A DNA stretch of 63,608 nt from DATADD01 sp046262355. GTDB lineage: Bacteria; Actinomycetota; CADDZG01; WHSQ01. The DNA lies in contig JBHEMX010000035.1 of NCBI GenBank assembly GCA_046262355.1, positions 1-63,608 on the forward strand, given 5' to 3'. A program made the position numbers and the translations under genes. This document shows, piece by piece, positions 58,129 to 63,608 of the stretch; position 1 is the stretch's first letter; each line of letters begins with the position of its first letter. The notes under the pieces were generated by a model, which did no database searches, was not told the DNA's origin, and saw only the letters and a program-made list of their open reading frames with translations.

Positions 58129-59729
58129 GACCACGTCACCCCCAGACGTTGCGACAGGAGGTCGCCGACCGGGTTGACGTAGGCGCCGGCGCGCGTAACG
58201 ACGCCGTCCAAACCCTTGCCGCCATCCTTGGTCCGCACGGTGTCGGCGAACATACCCGCTTCGATCGCCTGGAACATCCCGATGTCCGCGACCTTGCGCA
58301 ACATCTGAACGCACTCCTCCAACACCTGAGCGGCGCGCCGCTCGACAAGCCCGCCCGGCTCGAACCTGAGCTCCCCGGCAAGTCCCGCCGCGCCCCCGAA
58401 GACGTAACCTGCGTTCTCGAGCGCAAGATCGCGATCGGACAGGAACGGGGTGTGGATCCCCTCGGTCATCATCCCCAGCAGGATGATGTCCTGGCCGGTG
58501 AGCGCACCGACCAGATTGAACATGCCGTCGTAGAGGAAACCCTTGAAGATGTTCCCGGTCATGTGCTTGGTCGGCGGCATGTACTTGAGCGGCGCATCCG
58601 GGAAGCATTCGCGCACGAGTTGTGCGTGAGCCAGCTCGAGGAGGATCTGATCCCCGACCTCCGGATCGATCTCGAAAGCATGACCCAATCCCATCTGCTG
58701 GGGAGGGAGACCGGCGGAGTATGCGAGGCGCTCGTTGAGGAACTGGGACGCGAGCACTGTGTGTGCTGCGTCGATCGCGTTCGCCGTCGTGAGGTAGTTG
58801 TCCTCGCCGGTGTTGATGATGATCCCTGCGAGCGAGTGGATCATGCGAGAGAAGTGCTGATCCACGAAGGTTCTCTGCATGTTGATGTCTCGGAAGATGA
58901 TCCCGTACATGCAGTCGTTGAGCATCATGTCGAGCCGCTCCAGCGCGGCCATGGCGGCGATCTCGGGCATGCAGAGGCCACTCGCATAGTTCGTCAGCCG
59001 GATGTAGCGCCCCAACTCCTCCCCGACCTCGTCGAGGGCCGCTCTCATGAGGTGGAAGTTGGCCTGCGTCGCGAAGGTCCCGGCGAAGCCATCCGTCGTC
59101 GCGCCGTAGGGCACGTAGTCGAGCAGCGACTGCCCCGTCGAGCGGATCACCGCGATGACGTCGCAGCCGTTGCGTGCCGCCGCCTGAGCCTGAGGGATGT
59201 CCTCGTAGATGTTGCCGGTCGCGACGATCAGGTAGAACCAGGGCTTCGAGGCCTCGCCCGCGCGCGCGATCGCCTCCGACCTGTCCGAGGCGGCCGACGC
59301 GACGCGATCGATCGCCTGCGCGGACTCCCTGCGAGCACGCTCGAGCGCGATGTCGAGGTCGATGCCCTCCGGCCACCCCGGCGCGACCTCTCGACGCGCG
59401 ATCTGCTGCGCGGCGCTCTGGACCTCCCCGCAGCCGGACTCGACGACGTGGAAGAACGGGATCATGGCGCCGCGCTCGAGCCCGGTCGAGGAGCGGATCT
59501 CGTCGATCACGCGGTTGGGTATGGGAACCGCCTCGGAGCCCTCGCCCTCCGCGCCGTCGACGCCGACGAGGCGCAGCGTGGCGCGCTCGATCGAGGCCGT
59601 CGTGTGCGTGCGTGCCAGCTCCTCGATGGGCCGGGCGATTACCGCCGCAAGTTCCCTGCACTCGCTCACCGACGCCTCGTCGACGCGCAGGCGACCGAGC
59701 GGTCGGGAGAAGTCGCGCACCGTCTTCAT
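58125..59729 (-). CDS. kamD: Lysine 5,6-aminomutase alpha subunit
   Basis: 534 residues, matching the catalytic TIM-barrel subunit over its whole length. ATGNIYEDIPQAQAAARNGCDVIAVIRSTGQSLLDYVPYGAT (in pieces), NFHLMRAALDEVGEELGRYIRLTNY, MMLNDCMYGIIFRDINMQRTFVDQHFSRMIH and YMPPTKHMTGNIFKG are diagnostic. Together with KamE it moves the epsilon-amino group of beta-lysine to C5 with adenosylcobalamin and PLP. ATG 59729 overlaps the amidohydrolase stop. Confidence 0.96.
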   Translation of the reverse strand: MKTVRDFSRPLGRLRVDEASVSECRELAAVIARPIEELARTHTTASIERATLRLVGVDGAEGEGSEAVPIPNRVIDEIRSSTGLERGAMIPFFHVVESGCGEVQSAAQQIARREVAPGWPEGIDLDIALERARRESAQAIDRVASAASDRSEAIARAGEASKPWFYLIVATGNIYEDIPQAQAAARNGCDVIAVIRSTGQSLLDYVPYGATTDGFAGTFATQANFHLMRAALDEVGEELGRYIRLTNYASGLCMPEIAAMAALERLDMMLNDCMYGIIFRDINMQRTFVDQHFSRMIHSLAGIIINTGEDNYLTTANAIDAAHTVLASQFLNERLAYSAGLPPQQMGLGHAFEIDPEVGDQILLELAHAQLVRECFPDAPLKYMPPTKHMTGNIFKGFLYDGMFNLVGALTGQDIILLGMMTEGIHTPFLSDRDLALENAGYVFGGAAGLAGELRFEPGGLVERRAAQVLEECVQMLRKVADIGMFQAIEAGMFADTVRTKDGGKGLDGVVTRAGAYVNPVGDLLSQRLGVTWS

Positions 59730-61261
59730 GCGGTCTCGGCCACCTCCTCCGGCCACACCCTCGTGCCCGAGATCCACGTCCCGAGGACCTCCGTGTCCAC
59801 GAGCTCGTCGGGATCCGACTCAACCGGGTCTCTGTCGAGCAAGGCGAGATGCGCGTCCTTGCCGGCCTCGATGCTGCCGGCGGACCCCTGCCTTCCCGCG
59901 AGCGCGTGGGCGTCGAGCGTGTGCGCGCGCAGAGCGGCGGACGCGTCGAAGGATTCCCGTTCCACATGATGAGCGCGCAGCGCCGCCATCTGCAGGAACG
60001 GGTCGAGCGGCGTGACCGTCGAGTCCGAGCCCGCGCCCACGACGAGCCCGGCGGATGCCATCGACCTGAAGCGGTTCATGGCCGCGGCTCGCTCCGGCCC
60101 GATCCTGCGCGCGTACATCCCGCGTTCGCCGCCCCAGAAGCGGTCGAAGGCCGGCTGCACGCTTGCGCCGAGGGCCAGCCGAGCGGCGCGCCGCATGTGG
60201 TCGTCCGACGAGCACTCGAAGTGCTCGATGCGGTGTCTCTTCGCTCGAACCTGATCCAGTCCGACGTCATCCGCAACAGCTTCCCACGCCGTCAAGGCCT
60301 GCTCTATGGCGGCGTCGCCGATCGCGTGCACTCCGACCTGGAGGTCGCGCCGCTGGGCCGCCGCGAAGAACCCGCGCAGTTCCTCCGAGCTGAGGTAGGG
60401 GATGCCTCGCTCGGGTGATCCGGCCGGAGGGGGCGACGTGTACGGCTCGCACAGCCACGCGGTGTGGGAACCGAAGGACCCGTCGAGGAAGAGATCCCCA
60501 CCGATGCGCTCGAGACCCAGCTCGCAGATGCGCTCGACGTCCGTCGTCGCAACGTAGAGCACGACCTCGAGCGCGAGCCCGTCCAAGACGTCGCCGGCGA
60601 CCGCCAGCGAGGACCAGCCGCGCCACTCGACGACGTACATCTCATGTACCGATGCGACCCCCTTGGAGTAGGCCAGGGTTGTCGCGGCGCGCAGGGCAGC
60701 GCGCTGCTGCTGCTCCGGGAGCGCGCACTCGAACCACGTCCATGCCCGTCCCGCCGCCCTCTCCCTCAGGTACCCGGTGGGACGGTCGTCGTCGTCTCGG
60801 TCGACCCCCTCCAGTCCATCCAGTTCCAGAGCGTCGAGAAGCGCGCTAGACGCCACACACGAGTGCATGTCGGCGCGCGCGAGAAGGGCGGGGCGCGCGC
60901 CGACAGCCGTATCGAGTCGGTGCGCCGTGATCGGCTCGTCCAACGGATCCTCGAAGTTGCCGCCGAAGAGGAGCGCGCCTTCTCGGGCGCGCGCCGCGAA
61001 TGCGTCGACGATGCGCGTCGCAGAGCGTTCGTTGCGGAAGTCCATGCCCGCTGCATAGAGTCCCGTGGCGGGAAGATGCACGTGGGCGTCGCAGAACGCA
61101 GGAACCAGCGTCGCTCCCTGTAGGTCCACGTGCCGGTCGCAGCCGGGCGCGTCGGCGGCGTGCCCGGTCGCGACGACGGTCGCGTCGTCGACGAGCACCC
61201 AGTCGGCGGGCCGACCCGCCATCGTGCGGATGCGCCCTCCGTCGAACAACGTCGTCGTCAC
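59726..61261 (-). CDS. Amidohydrolase (YtcJ-like) inside the lysine operon
   Basis: 511 residues. FCDAHVHLPATGLYA (HxH, about 56-70), metal-binding FGSHTAWL region, HAIGDAAIEQAL (about 316-327), HRIEHFECSSDDHMRRAA (about 343-360) and GAGSDSTVTPLDPFLQM (about 404-420) match the large amidohydrolase-3 group that removes N-acyl or N-formyl groups. No known lysine-fermentation step needs such an enzyme. Four-base overlaps at both ends (GTGA with kdd, ATGA with kamD) argue for a real role in the pathway, for example releasing the amino acid from an N-substituted form (inference). Confidence 0.9.
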   Translation of the reverse strand: MTTTLFDGGRIRTMAGRPADWVLVDDATVVATGHAADAPGCDRHVDLQGATLVPAFCDAHVHLPATGLYAAGMDFRNERSATRIVDAFAARAREGALLFGGNFEDPLDEPITAHRLDTAVGARPALLARADMHSCVASSALLDALELDGLEGVDRDDDDRPTGYLRERAAGRAWTWFECALPEQQQRAALRAATTLAYSKGVASVHEMYVVEWRGWSSLAVAGDVLDGLALEVVLYVATTDVERICELGLERIGGDLFLDGSFGSHTAWLCEPYTSPPPAGSPERGIPYLSSEELRGFFAAAQRRDLQVGVHAIGDAAIEQALTAWEAVADDVGLDQVRAKRHRIEHFECSSDDHMRRAARLALGASVQPAFDRFWGGERGMYARRIGPERAAAMNRFRSMASAGLVVGAGSDSTVTPLDPFLQMAALRAHHVERESFDASAALRAHTLDAHALAGRQGSAGSIEAGKDAHLALLDRDPVESDPDELVDTEVLGTWISGTRVWPEEVAETA

Positions 61262-62262
61262 GCCGAGAGCCTCTCGGCGAGGCTCGGATGCCGGCGCACG
61301 AGGTCGAATGCAAGCTCGGAGTGGCCCGGGACGTAGCCGTTGCCGATCGTCATCTCGCAGGGTTTGCCGAGGCCCTCGGCGGTCAGCGCCGCCGTGGTGA
61401 AAGAAGTTGCCATCGAGAAGAACACGACCCGCCCGTCGTCCTTACAGGACAGGAGCGCGGCCCCCTCGCAGCGCGCCACGTTGGCGCACACGAACACGAG
61501 ATCCGCGAGCCCGTCGCCCAGAGCGGCGCTCACCGCGCCGTGCACCGCCACGGGGTCCGTGCAATCGACGGCCACCGCCTCGGCGCCGGCCGCCTCGGCC
61601 GCGCTCGTGGTCGACTCCGGCCAGCACAGTCCCAGCACGCGCCCGTCGCCGCCTACCTTCTCCCTCGCCTGGGCGCTCGCGAGCATCCCGGACTTGCCGC
61701 CGGCGCCGATGACCGCGACCTTCATGCCCGGGCGCGCGAGGCGCGCCATCCAGGCCGGCGCGCCGGCGACGTCGAGAACCCCCAGGACGACCTCGTCGTC
61801 GAGGTCGTCGGGAACCGGAGCGAAGATGCTCGACGCGAACAGGATCGCGCGGCCTTTGACCCGAACCTTCTCTGAGGCGGGATCGAGAGCCACGATGTCG
61901 TCGAGCACCAGAGGAGTGAGCGTGAGCGAGACCAACGACGCGACGCGGGTCCCGACGCCCGGTCCATCTCTCCCCTTCCCCAGCGCCGACACGCGACCCA
62001 CCAGCATCCCCCCGGAGCCCGTGACGGGGTTGTGCATCTTGCCGGCCGCCGCAACGATCGTCCGGATGCGCCCGGCCATGGCAACCGCCGAGTCGCCGCA
62101 CTCGTCGCGCAGCTGCCTCCACGAGGCCGAGTCGATGTTGAGGTATTCGACGTCGATGGACATCTCACCCGTCGCAAGCGGAGAACGGGCGTCGAGCACG
62201 CGCGCCTGCTGGGGCAAGACCCCCGCGGGCTCTTGCGAGCGGTGGATGCCGTAGCGATACAC
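61258..62262 (-). CDS. kdd: L-erythro-3,5-diaminohexanoate dehydrogenase
   Basis: 334 residues from GTG 62262. YGIHRSQEPAGVLPQQARVLD at the N-terminus (in pieces, about 4-24), IDVEYLNIDSASWRQL, GKMHNPVTGSGGMLVGRV and the Rossmann VAVIGAGGKSGMLASAQAREK (in pieces, about 173-193) match Kdd of Fusobacterium/Clostridium. It oxidises 3,5-diaminohexanoate to 5-amino-3-oxohexanoate with NAD. The start is 11 bases after the kamA stop; no clear ribosome site, but homologues begin with xxKYGxHR. Confidence 0.92.
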   Translation of the reverse strand: MYRYGIHRSQEPAGVLPQQARVLDARSPLATGEMSIDVEYLNIDSASWRQLRDECGDSAVAMAGRIRTIVAAAGKMHNPVTGSGGMLVGRVSALGKGRDGPGVGTRVASLVSLTLTPLVLDDIVALDPASEKVRVKGRAILFASSIFAPVPDDLDDEVVLGVLDVAGAPAWMARLARPGMKVAVIGAGGKSGMLASAQAREKVGGDGRVLGLCWPESTTSAAEAAGAEAVAVDCTDPVAVHGAVSAALGDGLADLVFVCANVARCEGAALLSCKDDGRVVFFSMATSFTTAALTAEGLGKPCEMTIGNGYVPGHSELAFDLVRRHPSLAERLSA

Positions 62263-62273
62263 GAGACCGATGC

Positions 62274-63608
62274 TTACGCGGACTGCGGATCCGCGGCGCG
62301 CCGTCGCCAGTAGGCGCGGCCCTCCTGGGGCAACGAGTCGATCGGATCGTAGTACTGATAGGTCCTGTCGAGCGCGTCGGGGTCGTCGAACTCGATCCCC
62401 GTTCGGTAGTTCTTGGTCCAGTAGGAGATGCCCTTGACCTTGTCGTAGGAATCGACTTGATGCACCCACCGCTTGCCGACGAAGGGAACGTCACACACGA
62501 TGCGAGCCGTCGCGAAACCGGGTAGGTAGCCCATGATGGCGTGCTGCAGCTTCTGAGCTCGATCGACCGACAGCCGCCAGTGCTCCGAGTTCGGAATCAT
62601 GTCGCACATGTAGAAGTAGTACGGCATGACCTTGGCATGGTCCAGCAACGCGAAGCAGAGATCGAGCAGCGCCTCGGGCGAGTCGTTCACGCCGCGCATC
62701 AACACGCCCTGGTTACGCACGTCGCGGAAACCGATGTCGAGCAGCTTCCTGGTGGCCTCGGCCACCAGGGGCGTCACCGAGTTCACGTGGTTGACGTGCG
62801 TGTGCACGGCGAGATCGACGCCGCGCTCGTCGGCCGTGCGGGCGAGACGCTCGAGTCCGGCCAGCACGTCGCCCTGCAGGAAATGCTGAGGCAGGCCCAT
62901 GAGACCCTTGGTCGCGAGCCTGATGTCGCGGATGTTCTCGATGTCCAAGAGCGCAGACACGAAGCCCTCGAGATGGGCGATCGGGAGGTTCGCGATGTCT
63001 CCTCCCGACACGACGACGTCTCGCACCGACGGCGTCCGGCGCAGGTAGTCGAGGATGGCCTCGTACCGCTCCTTCTGCCTCATCTCGAAGCGGGCCTTGA
63101 GCACCTGCGGCACGTTGTTGCCGATCAAGTCCATGCGCGTGCAGTGCCCGCAGTACTGCGGGCAGGTCGTGAGCAGCTCGGCAAGCACCTTCGTCGGATA
63201 GCGATGGGTCAGTCCCTCGACCGCCCACATGTCGGTCTCGTGGAGGCTGTCGCGCGCCGCGAGTGGATGGCTCGGCCACTCCTCGCTGCGGTCGCGCAGT
63301 GCGGGGATCATGTAGTGACGGATCGGGTCGGCCCACAGATCCGTCTCGTCCATCGTGTTCAGCATCTGCGGCGGGATCAGCATCGACATCGTGGCGGTCT
63401 CGCTCTGATCGCGCGCCACGGACGCGGCGAGGTCCTCGGGCATCAGGTCGCCGAACACGCCCCGCAGCTCGGTCAGGTTCTTGACGCTGTGCCGGCGCTG
63501 CCAGCGTGCGCTCGTCCATTCGGCGGCGGTGACGTCCCGGTATCCCGGCAGCCGCCGCCAGTCGGGCTCGACGAAGGCGCGCGTCGGCGGGTAGCGATAC
63601 GGCTGCGC
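62274..63608 (-). CDS. kamA: Lysine 2,3-aminomutase, N-terminus cut by window edge
   Basis: Open frame from 63608, so the start is outside the window; at least 444 residues. Upstream of M 63458 the text still reads as KamA (YRDVTAAEWTSARWQRR). The radical-SAM cluster is TTCPQYCGHCTRMDLIG (CxxxCxxC, about residues 150 from the window edge). VVVSGGDIANLPI, THVNHVNSVTPLV, RNQGVLMRGVNDSPEALLDL and PYYFYMCDMIP follow; Lys of the PLP site is in SYWTKNYRTG region or nearby. It makes L-beta-lysine, the first step of lysine fermentation. The CGHC form differs from the more common YCRHC. Confidence 0.93.
   Translation of the reverse strand, partial: AQPYRYPPTRAFVEPDWRRLPGYRDVTAAEWTSARWQRRHSVKNLTELRGVFGDLMPEDLAASVARDQSETATMSMLIPPQMLNTMDETDLWADPIRHYMIPALRDRSEEWPSHPLAARDSLHETDMWAVEGLTHRYPTKVLAELLTTCPQYCGHCTRMDLIGNNVPQVLKARFEMRQKERYEAILDYLRRTPSVRDVVVSGGDIANLPIAHLEGFVSALLDIENIRDIRLATKGLMGLPQHFLQGDVLAGLERLARTADERGVDLAVHTHVNHVNSVTPLVAEATRKLLDIGFRDVRNQGVLMRGVNDSPEALLDLCFALLDHAKVMPYYFYMCDMIPNSEHWRLSVDRAQKLQHAIMGYLPGFATARIVCDVPFVGKRWVHQVDSYDKVKGISYWTKNYRTGIEFDDPDALDRTYQYYDPIDSLPQEGRAYWRRRAADPQSA

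Noticed and set aside
58149..59969. Plus-strand frame opposite kamD
   Set aside because: kamD is unmistakable and full length; the other strand has no domain.

Overview
High-GC DNA from an actinobacterium, probably an uncultured or deep-branching lineage. Two gene orders match Mycobacterium tuberculosis from memory: (a) TPR protein, HAD phosphatase, 54-aa protein, tlyA, nadK, recN, steA, steB, then pyrG, xerD, parA, scpA, scpB, pseudouridine synthase, cmk and der (the Rv1691-Rv1713 order); (b) pgsA, gcvH, zinc-ribbon/FHA protein, ftsR, bifunctional nuclease and MerR, then gcvT and gcvP (the Rv1822-Rv1832 order). Here the two blocks lie side by side, joined at a tRNA-Pro gene. No database search or computation was run; everything is from reading.

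1-3030: 3' part of a 23S rRNA gene broken by three group I introns, each with a LAGLIDADG endonuclease gene (one cut by the window edge, one broken by two frameshifts, one with a probable late frameshift), then 5S rRNA and a hairpin terminator. 3.0-10.6 kb: TPR protein, metallo-hydrolase, lipid kinase, DUF1015 protein, glutaryl-CoA-dehydrogenase-like enzyme, HD-GYP protein and a lone HisKA domain. 10.6-29.2 kb: HAD phosphatase, rhomboid protease, phasin-like protein, tlyA-nadK-recN-steA-steB, murJ, a glycosyltransferase, two membrane proteins, pyrG, ald, xerD and deoB.

29.2-49.4 kb: chromosome-organisation genes (ParA-like, scpA, scpB), the aroH-tyrA-aroA aromatic genes, cmk, der, tRNA-Pro, pgsA, the glycine cleavage system (gcvH, gcvT, gcvPA, gcvPB), garA-like FHA protein, two MerR regulators, D,D-carboxypeptidase, hpt. 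The gaps in this part, and nowhere else that I saw, carry an 8-bp repeat (GACAAGNN) as tandem arrays and palindromes, about eleven sites in 17 kb. Several supply the start codon and first residues of the next gene. This is the most unusual signal in the window.

49.4-56.2 kb: small membrane ORF, polyprenol-phosphate mannosyltransferase and apolipoprotein N-acyltransferase (its catalytic Cys appears to be Ser), DUF4193 protein, a 650-bp gap with a strong inverted repeat, YjbQ, type-3 prolyl-tRNA synthetase, then a degenerate stretch with transposase and secreted-protein remnants. 56.2-63.6 kb (minus strand): lysine fermentation operon kamA-kdd-amidohydrolase-kamD-kamE-kal-HAD. Six of these genes are linked by consecutive 4-nt stop/start overlaps, which draws an amidohydrolase and a HAD phosphatase of unknown role into the pathway.

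Many transcripts look leaderless (TANNNT about six bases before the start codon), and two genes lack a canonical start where homology says they begin (ATC in both).
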